Shown: piece after piece, positions 42,210 through 51,187 of the stretch
How the letters are laid out: the number at the start of each line of letters is the position of its first letter
Position numbering within the stretch: position 1 is the stretch's first letter
Assembly: GCF_029892105.1 (NCBI RefSeq)
Contig: NZ_JARZAJ010000005.1
Coordinates: 124,001-188,000, forward strand
DNA length: 64,000 nucleotides
Direction: 5' to 3'
Origin: Kitasatospora sp. GP82
Lineage (GTDB): Bacteria > Actinomycetota > Actinomycetes > Streptomycetales > Streptomycetaceae
Translations under genes and position numbers: made by a program
The notes under the pieces: generated by a model
What the model was told of the DNA's origin: nothing
The model's input: only the letters and a program-made list of their open reading frames with translations
The model's database searches: none

Positions 42210-42491
42210 TCAGTGGGCGGAGTGCTTCTCCGCGCCGCGGTGGCGGTGGCCGGGGAGTTCGGCGTGCCGGGCCGGTCCCGAGAGCGGGGTGGCCATCCCG
42301 AAGGCGCGGCGACCGCCGTGGCTGAAGCTCGCGTCGCCGAAGTGCGGCCCGCCCTCCGCGCCCTTGGGTCCGCCGGCGTTGAGGACCGGCGGGAGCCCGC
42401 TCGGATTGGCGGCCATCCCACGGCGTTCGAGGAGTTCCTGGGTGCCGCGGCGGAGTCCGGTCATCTTGCTCGTCGATCGCTTGGTCATCAT
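42210..42491 (-). CDS. Small His/Gly-rich protein of unknown function
   Basis: A 93-aa protein preceded by an excellent GGGAGG site and followed by its own terminator, so it is probably really expressed. The N-terminal 45 residues are basic (MTKRSTSKMTGLRRGTQELL) and contain the block RGMAANPSGLPPVLN; the C-terminal half is rich in Gly, His and Arg (HRHRGAEKHSAH). No membrane helix, signal peptide or cysteine. I do not recognise a family. Confidence 0.6.
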   Translation of the reverse strand: MMTKRSTSKMTGLRRGTQELLERRGMAANPSGLPPVLNAGGPKGAEGGPHFGDASFSHGGRRAFGMATPLSGPARHAELPGHRHRGAEKHSAH

Positions 42492-42671
42492 CGACCTCCC
42501 TTCGGCGGCCACTCGCCGCGCCGGGGTGCGCGGGGATGCGGACGCATGGGCTTTATGTCCGGATTCTAGCCTTCAGACCCTTCTCGGGTAGGGCTGCGGA
42601 CCCCGATACCGACAGCGACACGACCTGACCGATCAGCCGAACGTCGAACCGTACATGTGGGAGCATGCCGC

Positions 42672-45056
42672 GTGGCCACGGTGATACGGGACGACAATCC
42701 AACGAAAGCGGGGGTCGGAGCGACAACCCCCGAGGTCCAGCGGGTCCGCTATCCGGGCTCGCTGATCCGCTGTGCGCTCGGCCTGACCACGGCCGGACTC
42801 ACCCTGCTGGTCGCCATGGGCGCCCACGGCACCGCCGACGGCCTCGAGGCCGATGTCGCCGAGGGCGCGGAGCACGTCCCCTGGCCACCCGGGCAGATCG
42901 CCGGGGTGGCCTCCGCCGTCGTACTGCTGCTCGTCCCGCTGGCCTTCGCCATCGACCGGCTCGCCCGCCGGGCCGCACTGCGGGTCGCCGACGGAGTCTT
43001 CGCCGCCGTCATCGCCTACGGGTTCTCGCTCGGGCTCGACGCGGCCTTCGGCACTGTCGCCACGCTCACCCACCCGGCCCCCGACGGCCTCGGCCGCACC
43101 GACGCCGTGTACGGCCACCTGGCGCCCGTCCTCGCCTTCATGACCGCCGCCGGTCTCGCGGGCCTGCCCCGCTGGCGCACCGCCCTGACCGCCGCCCTCG
43201 CCATGGCCGGGCTCTCCGGCCTGGTCACCGGCTATGCCACACCGCTCTCCCTGGTGCTGGCCCTGCTGGTGGGCTGGGCCACCGCCCACGGCACCGTGTA
43301 CGCCGTCGGCACCCCGATCTGCCGCCCGACCGCCGAGCAGCTGCGGCACACCCTCGGGCAGGCGGGCGTACGACCGCACCTCACCCGCCGCACCGGGTCC
43401 TGCCGCTACCTGGTCACCCAGCACGACGACCGGCCCGACCTCGACGTCCACCTGCTCGACCGCCAGGCCCAGGCCACCGGGATGTTCCACCGCCTCTGGC
43501 TGCTGCTGCGACTGCGCACCGCCCCGCGCCCGCGCGGCCTGCGCTCACTGCGCTCCGGCCTGGAGCACGAGGCCCTGCTCGCCTACGCCGCCTCCGCCGC
43601 CGGAGCCCGCACCCGCCGCCTGGCCGCCACCGCCGAACTGGACGCCGACCGCGCCGTGGTCGCGTACGAGTACCTGCCGGGACGGACCCTGCCGGAACTC
43701 GCCGACGCCGAACTGACCGACGAGCTGCTCACCGACACCTGGCGGCAACTGGACCTGCTGCACCGCCGCCGGATCGCCCACCGCGCCCTGGCTCCCGAGC
43801 ACATCCTGGTCGGCCCGGACGGCGCGGTGCACCTGATCGGACTCACGGAGGGCGAGATCGCCGCCGGCGAGCTGCTGCTGCACCTGGACGTCGCCGGACT
43901 GCTGACCGCCCTGGCGCTGCGGGTCGGCGCCGAGCGCGCGGTGGCCACCGCCGCGGCGGTGCTCGGCGGGGACGCGGTCTGCGCCGCGCTTCCGCTGCTC
44001 CAGCCGATCGCGCTGCCGCGCGGCACCCGCAATGCGCTCAAGGGCCGCCCCGAGCTGCTGGCCGCCCTCCGGGAGGAGGGCCTGCGCGGCCGTCCACAGG
44101 CTCCGGTGGAGCCGGTACGGCTGGAGCGGCTGCGTCCGCGCACCCTGCTCACGGTGGCCGCCGGGGTGCTGGCCGGATACCTGCTGCTGCAGTTCCTGTT
44201 CAGCTCCCGGACCAACCCGCTGTCGGCGGTCGCCGAGGCCGACCCCGGCTGGCTGACCGCGGCCGCGCTGGCCGCCGTCGCCAGCTACTTCGCGGGCACC
44301 CTCGGCTTCATCGGCTTCGTCCCCGAGCGAGTCGACTTCCGGCGCGCGCTGGCCGCCCAAGCGGCGGGCTCCTTCGTGAAGTTGGTCTCGCCCGGCGGGG
44401 TCGGCGGGATGGCGCTCAACACCCGCTTCCTGCAGTGCAGCGGCATCCCGACCGCACAGGCGCTGTCCAGCGTCGGGGCGTCCCAGCTGATCGGACTGGT
44501 GCTCCACCTGCTGCAACTGGCGGCCTTCAGTGCCCTGCTCGGGCGCGGCACCGGAGCCGAACTGCCCGACCCGCCGGTGCTGGCCGCCGCGGCGGCGGTC
44601 GCGGGCGTCGTCGTGGTGCTGGCACTCGCCGTGCCGTGGGTCCGGGGACGGCTCGCCGCCCTGCTGCGCCCGCTGCGCGCCGAGGTGCTGCCCCGGCTGC
44701 TCGAGCTGCTCCAGCAGCCGGGCAAGCTGGCCGCCGGGCTGATCGGGCAGTTGCTGGTGTCGATGACCTTCGTCGCCTGCCTGTACTGCTGCACCCGGGC
44801 CGTCGGACAGCAGCCGGCCTTCGCCGCCGTCGCCGTCACCTTCCTGGCCGGGAACGCCGCCGGATCCGCCGCCCCGACCCCGGGCGGCTCCGGCGTGGTG
44901 GAGGGCCTGCTCACCGAGGGCCTGGCCGCCACCGCGTCGATCGACAAGGGGACGGCCTTCGCGGCGGTGATCCTGCTGCGGCTGCTGATCTTCCTGCTGC
45001 CGATCCTGCCCGGCTGGGCGGCCTTCGCCTGGCTCCAGCGGCGCGGCGCGCTGTAG
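42672..45056 (+). CDS. Pseudokinase fused to a flippase-like membrane domain (UPF0104/MprF type)
   Basis: A 794-aa membrane protein. Residues 1-220 carry about six helices. Residues 220-460 are kinase-like: YLPGRTLPELADAELTDEL, then HRALAPEHILVGPDGAVHLI in place of HRDxKPxN and DFG, so the catalytic Asp residues are missing and it should not phosphorylate. The C-terminal 300 residues are the lysylphosphatidylglycerol-synthase membrane region, with SFVKLVSPGGVGGMALNTRF and GSAAPTPGGSGVVEGLLTEG. GTG at 42672 is chosen for GGGAG 9 bp upstream. Probably moves a lipid or polyprenyl-linked molecule; the pseudokinase may sense or anchor it. Confidence 0.9.
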   Translation: MATVIRDDNPTKAGVGATTPEVQRVRYPGSLIRCALGLTTAGLTLLVAMGAHGTADGLEADVAEGAEHVPWPPGQIAGVASAVVLLLVPLAFAIDRLARRAALRVADGVFAAVIAYGFSLGLDAAFGTVATLTHPAPDGLGRTDAVYGHLAPVLAFMTAAGLAGLPRWRTALTAALAMAGLSGLVTGYATPLSLVLALLVGWATAHGTVYAVGTPICRPTAEQLRHTLGQAGVRPHLTRRTGSCRYLVTQHDDRPDLDVHLLDRQAQATGMFHRLWLLLRLRTAPRPRGLRSLRSGLEHEALLAYAASAAGARTRRLAATAELDADRAVVAYEYLPGRTLPELADAELTDELLTDTWRQLDLLHRRRIAHRALAPEHILVGPDGAVHLIGLTEGEIAAGELLLHLDVAGLLTALALRVGAERAVATAAAVLGGDAVCAALPLLQPIALPRGTRNALKGRPELLAALREEGLRGRPQAPVEPVRLERLRPRTLLTVAAGVLAGYLLLQFLFSSRTNPLSAVAEADPGWLTAAALAAVASYFAGTLGFIGFVPERVDFRRALAAQAAGSFVKLVSPGGVGGMALNTRFLQCSGIPTAQALSSVGASQLIGLVLHLLQLAAFSALLGRGTGAELPDPPVLAAAAAVAGVVVVLALAVPWVRGRLAALLRPLRAEVLPRLLELLQQPGKLAAGLIGQLLVSMTFVACLYCCTRAVGQQPAFAAVAVTFLAGNAAGSAAPTPGGSGVVEGLLTEGLAATASIDKGTAFAAVILLRLLIFLLPILPGWAAFAWLQRRGAL

Positions 45057-45072
45057 GCCCTGCCCGGTTCGG

Positions 45073-45303
45073 TCAGCGGTACTCGTCCTCGTTCAGATCG
45101 ACGACGCGGTTCTGTTCCGCGGCGTCGGCGTCGTCGGCCTCGTCCGAGCCGAGCGAACGGCGCTCGCGGAGCTTCTCGTAGTCGTCGCCGGGGTGACCGT
45201 CGACGTCCCGCTCCTCGTCGTCGGCCTCCATGACGACCGGGGACTCCTCGTCGAAGTCGTCGAAGTCCTCGGGGAACTCGGGGTTCTCGGGGTTCTGGCT
45301 CAT
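45073..45303 (-). CDS. Small acidic protein
   Basis: A 76-aa, strongly acidic protein (PEFPEDFDDFDEESPVVMEA, then DEADDADAAEQ, ending VVDLNEDEYR). It is predicted disordered, with no membrane helix. The DYEKLRER and NEDEYR blocks recur in small actinomycete proteins of unknown role. The ATG has GGGACGG upstream; it is convergent with the flippase-like gene, ending 17 bp away. Confidence 0.65.
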   Translation of the reverse strand: MSQNPENPEFPEDFDDFDEESPVVMEADDEERDVDGHPGDDYEKLRERRSLGSDEADDADAAEQNRVVDLNEDEYR

Positions 45304-45547
45304 GGCTTCCGTCCCTGCTGCTCGGAGCCCCAGCTGGGCCCAGGTCGGTACTGGCAGTATCCGACGGCACCGGCCCCGACGCGCGGCCTCACCCCGGCTT
45401 CGGCGTGTTGCCCGAAGCCCGGCCACCCCACCGGACCCCGTGGAGAGGAACCACGCCCCACTCCATCGGCGCGAAGCTCTGTCCTGCACCGGCCCACCCG
45501 CAGCGCGGTGCCCCCGCGGACCACACGGCCGAGCACCCGACGGACCC

Positions 45548-46567
45548 CTAGCCGGCTCCCCCAACTCCCTTCTCCCCGCCCCGCGTTGGGGCTGCGCCGC
45601 CGGCAGCGCGCTCGGCGCGGGCGGCCAGGGCGCGGAGCCGCTCGCGCAGTTCGGCGGGTTCGTGCACCTCGAACTCGCAGCCCAGCATGGCCAGTCGGAT
45701 CGCCAGCCACTCCAGGGACTCGGCACTGGTGCGCAGTCGGCAGCTGTGCTCGTCGATCGGCTCCAGTTCGTCGGCCGGGCCGCTCAGCCAGCCGGCCAGC
45801 CGCTCGGCAGGGGCGTACAGGGTGGCGACCGCCGTGTGGCTGGTGGTGAGGCTGGAGAGCTTCTGCGCGACGTACGCGGCGGCGTCCTCGGCAGGCAGTT
45901 CGCGCGGGGGCACCCTGGCCCCGGTGGGCTGTGGCTCGCGCAGCCGGTCGACGCGGAATATCCGCCAGTCCTCGCGCTCGTTGTCGTACGCGACCAGATA
46001 CCAGCGCCGTCCGGCGGCGACCAGGCGGTGGGGTTCGACCAGGCGCCTGGTCTCGGCACCGCCGCCCTGGGGCCGGCCCCACCCGGCCCGGTAGGTGAAG
46101 CGGATCCGTTCGCGGGCGGCGACCGCCGTGGCCAGGACGGTGAGCACCTCCGGATCGACCCGGGGCCCGCCCGCGTCCAGCCGTACGGTGGCGGCGTTGA
46201 GCGAGCCGACCCGGTGCCGGAGCCGGGCGGGGAGCACCTGGACCAGCTTGGCCAGGGCCCGGACGGACGCCTCCTCGATGCCCTCGACGGCCTGGCCCGC
46301 CGCCGCGCGCAGCCCGACCGCGATGGCCACGGCCTCCTCGTCGTCGAGCAGCAGCGGCGGCATCGCCGCGCCCGCGACCAGCCGGTAGCCGCCGACCGGG
46401 CCCCTGGTGGCCTCGACGGGGTAGCCGAGGTCGCGCAGCCGCTCGATGTCACGGCGGATGGTGCGCGGGGTGACCTGGAGCCGGTCGGCCAGTTCGCTGC
46501 CGGGCCACTCGCGTGGGGTCTGCAGCAGGGAGAGCAGATTCAGCAGGCGTGCGGGGGTGTCCGTCAT
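45548..46567 (-). CDS. YafY/WYL-domain transcriptional regulator
   Basis: A 339-aa regulator. The HTH_11 winged helix is at 1-60 (LLNLLSLLQTPREWPGSELA then TPRTIRRDIERLRDLGYPVE). The WYL domain follows, with GRRWYLVAYDNEREDWRIFR and DRLREP, which binds nucleic acid or ligand, then the WCX domain. It is divergent from an MFS exporter and the spacer contains ACAGGT-TCTG-ACCTGT, a typical WYL-regulator operator. It likely controls that exporter. Confidence 0.94.
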   Translation of the reverse strand: MTDTPARLLNLLSLLQTPREWPGSELADRLQVTPRTIRRDIERLRDLGYPVEATRGPVGGYRLVAGAAMPPLLLDDEEAVAIAVGLRAAAGQAVEGIEEASVRALAKLVQVLPARLRHRVGSLNAATVRLDAGGPRVDPEVLTVLATAVAARERIRFTYRAGWGRPQGGGAETRRLVEPHRLVAAGRRWYLVAYDNEREDWRIFRVDRLREPQPTGARVPPRELPAEDAAAYVAQKLSSLTTSHTAVATLYAPAERLAGWLSGPADELEPIDEHSCRLRTSAESLEWLAIRLAMLGCEFEVHEPAELRERLRALAARAERAAGGAAPTRGGEKGVGGAG

Positions 46568-46593
46568 AACGGCCAGCATGCCCGAGGTAGCGG

Positions 46594-46609
46594 ACAGGTT
46601 CTGACCTGT
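46594..46609. promoter_or_regulatory. Operator for the WYL regulator
   Basis: ACAGGT (46594-46599) and ACCTGT (46604-46609) form a perfect 6-bp inverted repeat with a 4-bp spacer, 27 bp from the regulator start and 71 bp from the exporter start. The location between the divergent pair is what an autoregulatory operator would need. Confidence 0.7.
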
Positions 46610-46679
46610 ATGGGTCCTATCTTCGGAGTCGTCCGGGGCACTGCCCCACCTCCCCCTTGTCTCTCGCAGGAGTACCGCC

Positions 46680-48161
46680 ATGCCATCCGCCCAGACAGCA
46701 CCCGACCGCCGCCGCTGGGTGGCGCTGGCCGTGGTGATGACGGCCAGCCTGATGGACCTGGTCGACGTCACGATCGTCAACATCGCCATGCCCGGCATCC
46801 AGCAGGACACCGGCGCCTCGTTCAGCGCGCTCCAGTGGATCACCGCCGGGTACGCGCTGGCCTTCGCCGTCGGTCTGATCACCGGCGGGCGCCTGGGCGA
46901 CATCTACGGCCGCAAGCGGCTGTTCCTGCTCGGCATCGGCGGCTTCACCGTCGCCTCGGCGCTCTGCGGACTCGCCGCCGACCCGGAGATGCTGGTCGCG
47001 GCGCGGATCGTGCAGGGCGGCACGGCGGCGATGATGGTGCCCCAGGTGCTCTCGATCATCCACGCCACCTTCCCGGCCGAGGAGCGGGGCAAGGTCTTCG
47101 GGATGTTCGGGGCGATGGTCGGCCTCGGCGCGACACTGGGCCCGCTCGTCGGTGCGCTGCTCTGCGAGTGGAACCTGTTCGGCCTCGGCTGGCGGCCGAT
47201 CTTCCTGGTCAACCTGCCGATCGGCATCGCCGGAATGCTGCTCGGCGCCCGGTACGTCGACGAGTCGCGCGCCCCGCAGGCGCTGAAGCTGGACCTGGTC
47301 GGCATGCTGCTGGCCGCCGCCGGGCTGCTGATGCTGCTCTACCCGCTCACCCAGGGCCGGGAGTCCGGCTGGCCGGTGTGGGGTTTCGTCTCGATGGCGC
47401 TGAGCCTGCCGATGCTGCTGCTCTTCGTGGTGTACGAGCGGGCCAAGACCCGCCGCGACGGCTCGCCGCTGGTGGAACTGGCGCTGTTCCGGGTGAAGAG
47501 CTTCGCGGGCGGTATCGGGGTGCAGCTCTTCTTCGGCGTGGTCTGCGGGATCTTCTTCCTGGTCTGGACGCTCTACATGCAGCTGGGCCTCGGCTGGAGC
47601 GCACTGCGGGCGGGGCTGACGGGCGTACCGTTCTCGATCGCGGTCTCGGTCGCCGCCGGGGTCTCGGTGCAGAAGCTGGTCCCCCGGTTCGGGCGGAAGG
47701 TACTTCAGGCCGGGGCACTGGTGATGGCCGCTGGGACTCTGCTCTACCTCGCGGAGGCCGAGCATTTCGGCACCGGGATCCAGTCCTGGCAGATGGCGCT
47801 GCCGCTGGTGGTGATGGGCGCGGGCATGGGGCTGATCGTCGCGCCGCTGACCGATGCCGTGCTCGGCGAGGTGCCGCGCGAGCACTCCGGTTCGGCCTCC
47901 GGTCTGATCAACACCACCGGACAGCTGGGCACGGCGCTCGGTCTGGGTCTCTCCTCGGTGACCTTCTTCACCGTCGTCGACGGCGCCGCTCCCACCCAGA
48001 CGACGGGCCCGGTCTTCGTGGACGCCTTCACCCACTCACTGTGGTGGGTGGCCGCCGGGCTGCTGGCCGTCTTCGCCCTGGTCTTCGCCCTGCCGGGACG
48101 AAAGCCCCGGCCCGTGGCCACCGTGCCGGAGCCCGCGAAGGAGCCGGCACTCGTCGGCTGA
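46680..48161 (+). CDS. DHA2-family MFS drug exporter (EmrB/QacA type)
   Basis: A 493-aa membrane protein with about 14 helices. Signature stretches: MDLVDVTIVNIAMPGIQQDT (motif D1), GGRLGDIYGRKRLFLLGIGG (motif A), GLGATLGPLVGALL (motif C), and PREHSGSASGLINTTGQLGT in the second half. Full length for the 14-helix drug:H+ antiporters. GGAG 8 bp upstream of the ATG. Divergent WYL regulator and operator indicate induced expression, probably by the toxic compound exported. Confidence 0.95.
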   Translation: MPSAQTAPDRRRWVALAVVMTASLMDLVDVTIVNIAMPGIQQDTGASFSALQWITAGYALAFAVGLITGGRLGDIYGRKRLFLLGIGGFTVASALCGLAADPEMLVAARIVQGGTAAMMVPQVLSIIHATFPAEERGKVFGMFGAMVGLGATLGPLVGALLCEWNLFGLGWRPIFLVNLPIGIAGMLLGARYVDESRAPQALKLDLVGMLLAAAGLLMLLYPLTQGRESGWPVWGFVSMALSLPMLLLFVVYERAKTRRDGSPLVELALFRVKSFAGGIGVQLFFGVVCGIFFLVWTLYMQLGLGWSALRAGLTGVPFSIAVSVAAGVSVQKLVPRFGRKVLQAGALVMAAGTLLYLAEAEHFGTGIQSWQMALPLVVMGAGMGLIVAPLTDAVLGEVPREHSGSASGLINTTGQLGTALGLGLSSVTFFTVVDGAAPTQTTGPVFVDAFTHSLWWVAAGLLAVFALVFALPGRKPRPVATVPEPAKEPALVG

Positions 48162-48213
48162 GGACCGCCGTGATCAACAACGGCATCCAGAGCGGCAGTT
48201 ACCGAAAACGAGC

Positions 48214-48246
48214 AGGCCCGGATCGCTGACTGAGCGATCCGGGCCT
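48214..48246. terminator. Terminator between MFS exporter and tRNA-Thr
   Basis: AGGCCCGGATCGCT (48214-48227) and AGCGATCCGGGCCT (48233-48246) are perfect complements with a 5-nt loop and a short T-run on the plus side. It ends the exporter mRNA and probably the minus-strand tRNA transcript. Confidence 0.88.
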
Positions 48247-48252
48247 TTCCTG

Positions 48253-48326
48253 AGCCGCCTGCGGGATTCGAACCCGCGACCTACGCATTACGAGTGCGTT
48301 GCTCTGGCCAACTGAGCTAAGGCGGC
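48253..48326 (-). tRNA. tRNA-Thr (CGT anticodon)
   Basis: The minus strand folds as a full cloverleaf: acceptor GCCGCCT paired with AGGCGGC, D arm TAGCTCAGTTGGCCAGAGCA, anticodon loop CTCGTAA in stem ACGCA/TGCGT, and T arm GCGGGTTCGAATCCCGC. Anticodon CGT reads ACG. The discriminator base is T. CCA is not encoded. It stands alone, followed by the shared terminator. Confidence 0.96.
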
Positions 48327-48430
48327 ACCGCTGTTGAACGAGACCGAACCGGAGGGTTGATCGCCGCTCTGACAACGCGCGCCAGTCTACACACTTTCCG
48401 ACCGCGATCCGTACCGTGCCCTGGCGGGGC

Positions 48431-49087
48431 TCAGACGGAGGAGACGGCCAGCTTGGCGGCGAAGCCCGCGAAGAGGACGGCGACGGCGCTGGTGAGACCC
48501 GCGGAGAGGCGCTTGCGGCGGCGGAAGGCGGCGGCCAGCGTGGTGCCCGCGAAGATCAGCATGGAGAGGTAGAGCAGGCTGAAGGTCTGCAGGATGCCGC
48601 CCAGCAGGGCGAAGGAGAGAGCCGGCCGCCCGTAGGACGGGTCGACGAACTGGGTGAAGAAGGAGAGCAGGAAGAGGATGGCCTTCGGGTTGAGCAGGCT
48701 GATCACCAGCGCCCGACGGAACGGGTTCTCCGCCGCGGGCACGGCGGCCGCTCCCGCCCCCTCGGCCTGGTCCGCAGCCCGGTGTTCGCGCCAGAGCCGG
48801 CGGGCTGCCCGGAGCATCCCGGCACCGATCCAGAGCAGGTAGGCCGCGCCGCCGAACTTGACCACCGCGAAGACCGCAGGGTTGGCCTTGAGCAGCGAGG
48901 AGGCGCCGAGCGAGGTCAGCGATATCAGGGTGAAGTCGCCGAGGAAGACTCCCGCGGCGGCGCGGTAGCCGGTGCGGATGCCCTTGCGGGCGGCCACGGA
49001 CAGGACGTACAGCGAGTTCGGACCGGGCAGCAGGACGATGACCAGGGCGCCGAGGACGTACGTCGCCAGGTCGTTGACTCCGAGCAC
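48431..49087 (-). CDS. LysE-family amino-acid exporter
   Basis: A 218-aa membrane protein with six helices, of the LysE/RhtB family that exports amino acids such as leucine or homoserine. Typical stretches are VLLPGPNSLYVLSVAARKGI, AAGVFLGDFTLI and NPFRRALVISLLNPKAILFL then FTQFVDPS. The GTG at 49087 has GGGAG 7 bp upstream. A tRNA gene lies downstream. Substrate not predictable. Confidence 0.93.
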   Translation of the reverse strand: MLGVNDLATYVLGALVIVLLPGPNSLYVLSVAARKGIRTGYRAAAGVFLGDFTLISLTSLGASSLLKANPAVFAVVKFGGAAYLLWIGAGMLRAARRLWREHRAADQAEGAGAAAVPAAENPFRRALVISLLNPKAILFLLSFFTQFVDPSYGRPALSFALLGGILQTFSLLYLSMLIFAGTTLAAAFRRRKRLSAGLTSAVAVLFAGFAAKLAVSSV

Positions 49088-49208
49088 AGTGAGCTCCCAG
49101 AGCGGGTGTGGGGGACAGTGGGGGGTGGGCGAGCCATCGTAGTTCCCCACGCCCATCAGCCCGAACAGGATTTCCCGGCATTCCGATCGGTACTGGTCCC
49201 CGCGCGCT

Positions 49209-50807
49209 CTACTTGGCGCAGCGCGTCCCCGTGCTCGGGGCCTGGCCGCCGAGCAGGTAGCTGTTGACCGCGCCGTCGATGCACTCGTTGTGCCGCCCGT
49301 ACGCGGTGTGGCCGTCGCCGTCGTAGGTCAGCAGGTGGCCGGACTCCAGCTGGCTGGTCACGGCCTGCGCCCAGAGGTACGGGGTCGCGGGGTCACGGGT
49401 GGTGCCGACGACCACGATCGGGGCTGCCCCGGCGGCGCGGATGGTGTGCGGCTCGCCGGTCGGCTTGATCGGCCAGTAGGTGCAGGAGAGCGCCATCCAG
49501 GCCATGTCGCGGCCGAAGTGCGGGGAGGTCTTCTGGAATTCGGGCACCACTCGTTCGACGTCCGCGGGTCCGGCGAAGGGCGCGGGCAGGTCGAGGCAGT
49601 TGACCGCCATGTTGGCGTACATCAGGTTGAGGTAGTTGCCGTCCGCCGTGCGCTGGAAGTAGCTGTCGGAGAGTTTCAGCAGCGCGGTGCCGTTGCCCGC
49701 CTTGGCGGTGGTGAGCGCGGTCCGCAGCTGCGGCCACAGGAAGTCCGCGTACATCGCCTGGATGACCGCGGCCGTGGCCAGGGACTCGGTGAGCTTGCGG
49801 CCGGAGTCGGTCGGCAGCGGCTGCGCGTCGATCCGCTTCAGCAGGGCGTCGAGCTCGTCCCCGACCTGCTTCTCGGTGGTGCCGACGGGGCAGTCGTCGT
49901 GGGTGATGCAGTCCTTGGCGAAGGCGGCCCAGGCGGTCTCGAAACCACCTGCCTGGGCCCGGTTTCCGGCCAGCGAGTCGAGGGAGGGGTCCATCGCGCC
50001 GTCCAGCACCATCTTGCCGACCCGGCCGGGGTAGAGCCCGGCGTAGATGGAACCGAGGTAGGTGCCGTACGACTTGCCGAGGTAGTGCAGCTTGTCGTCG
50101 CCGAGCACGGCTCGCAGCACATCCATGTCGCGGGCCGACTCCTGGCTGCTGACATGGCCGAGGAGGCTGCCGGCGTGCTGCTGGCAGCCGGCTGCGAACT
50201 CCTTGTCGGCGGCCACCAGCGCGTCGACCTCGCTCTGGTTGTCGGGGGACGTGTCGACGGCGGTGTACGCGTCCATCTGCGCACCGCTCAGGCAGGTCAC
50301 CGGGCTGCTGCGGCCGACGCCGCGCGGGTCGAGACCGACCAGGTCGTACGCCGCGCGGACCCCGGAGTCGAACCCGGTGGCGACGTTCTCCAGGTACTCG
50401 ATGGCCGAGCCGCCCGGGCCGCCCGGGTTGAGCAGCAGCGAACCGAGACGGGTCGTGCCGCCGGTGGCGGTCTTGCGGACGGCGCTCAGGGTCATGTCGC
50501 CACCGGCCGGATTGCCGTAGTCGAGCGGGACCTTGAAGGTGGTGCACTCGAACTCTTCGTCGCAGGACTGCCAGGTGAGCTTCTGCGTGTAGTACGGGTT
50601 CAGGTCGGCCGGGATCTCGGGGGGAAGCGCTCCGAGCGGGGTGGCGACCCGGGCCTGGCCGCCGTCCGCGTTGGCGGACGAGAGCCCACCGGCGTTGGGG
50701 GCCGAGGTCCCGGCACCCGAACTGCATCCGGCCAGCAGCAGCGCGGCGGCGGCCACCGTGGCGGGCACGGCGGCGGGCAGGAATCGGGTCGACCGGACAG
50801 CTCGCAT
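49209..50807 (-). CDS. Secreted alpha/beta-hydrolase lipoprotein (tripeptidyl aminopeptidase type)
   Basis: A 532-aa exported peptidase. The signal peptide ends in the lipobox LLLAGCSS, so Cys28 should be lipidated. The hydrolase domain has GSLLLNPGGPGGSAIEY (oxyanion region), the nucleophile elbow YLGKSYGTYLGS, the acid VVVGTTRDPATPY and the catalytic His in GDGHTAYGRHNECIDGAV; the C-terminal Cys-rich region is typical of SlpD/SlpE-like tripeptidyl aminopeptidases. GGGGAG upstream supports the ATG. Located near holB as in other Streptomyces. Confidence 0.95.
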   Translation of the reverse strand: MRAVRSTRFLPAAVPATVAAAALLLAGCSSGAGTSAPNAGGLSSANADGGQARVATPLGALPPEIPADLNPYYTQKLTWQSCDEEFECTTFKVPLDYGNPAGGDMTLSAVRKTATGGTTRLGSLLLNPGGPGGSAIEYLENVATGFDSGVRAAYDLVGLDPRGVGRSSPVTCLSGAQMDAYTAVDTSPDNQSEVDALVAADKEFAAGCQQHAGSLLGHVSSQESARDMDVLRAVLGDDKLHYLGKSYGTYLGSIYAGLYPGRVGKMVLDGAMDPSLDSLAGNRAQAGGFETAWAAFAKDCITHDDCPVGTTEKQVGDELDALLKRIDAQPLPTDSGRKLTESLATAAVIQAMYADFLWPQLRTALTTAKAGNGTALLKLSDSYFQRTADGNYLNLMYANMAVNCLDLPAPFAGPADVERVVPEFQKTSPHFGRDMAWMALSCTYWPIKPTGEPHTIRAAGAAPIVVVGTTRDPATPYLWAQAVTSQLESGHLLTYDGDGHTAYGRHNECIDGAVNSYLLGGQAPSTGTRCAK

Positions 50808-51187
50808 GGCGGTTCTCTCCCCTCGGGCACCGACCGCGAGGCCGATCGGCTCGCCGGATCGGTGATCACCGGCCGGCTCAGCCGAGCGTAGCTCCCCTCA
50901 GGCGCCATATCCGGGCATACCTGGGTCAGCCGGGCGGGGAACAGCCCATCCGGCGGCACCCCGGACGGCCCTTCCCCACCGCCTCACCGCGGACCGCAGC
51001 CTTGGACCCTCCGGCCAGTGGGGGCGGCGTCGCGACGCCCGGACTCTCTCCCCCAGCCTCCGGCCGGGGGACCCCCCTCGGACTGCGTCGTCGTCGGCCG
51101 CCGTTGCGCCGCTGCTACTCCCTCCTCCGCCTTGCCGGACTCGGCCCGGACGCCGCTCCTTCACCCACTCCCCGATTGCCGGAGGGT
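50808..51187. other. 380-bp stretch without a recognised gene
   Basis: Between the lipoprotein promoter side and the esterase-like stop. It contains a palindrome GGCGTCGCGACGCC (51026-51039) and CC/GG-rich inverted repeats that may end the esterase-like transcript. No family motif appears in any frame. Confidence 0.4.
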
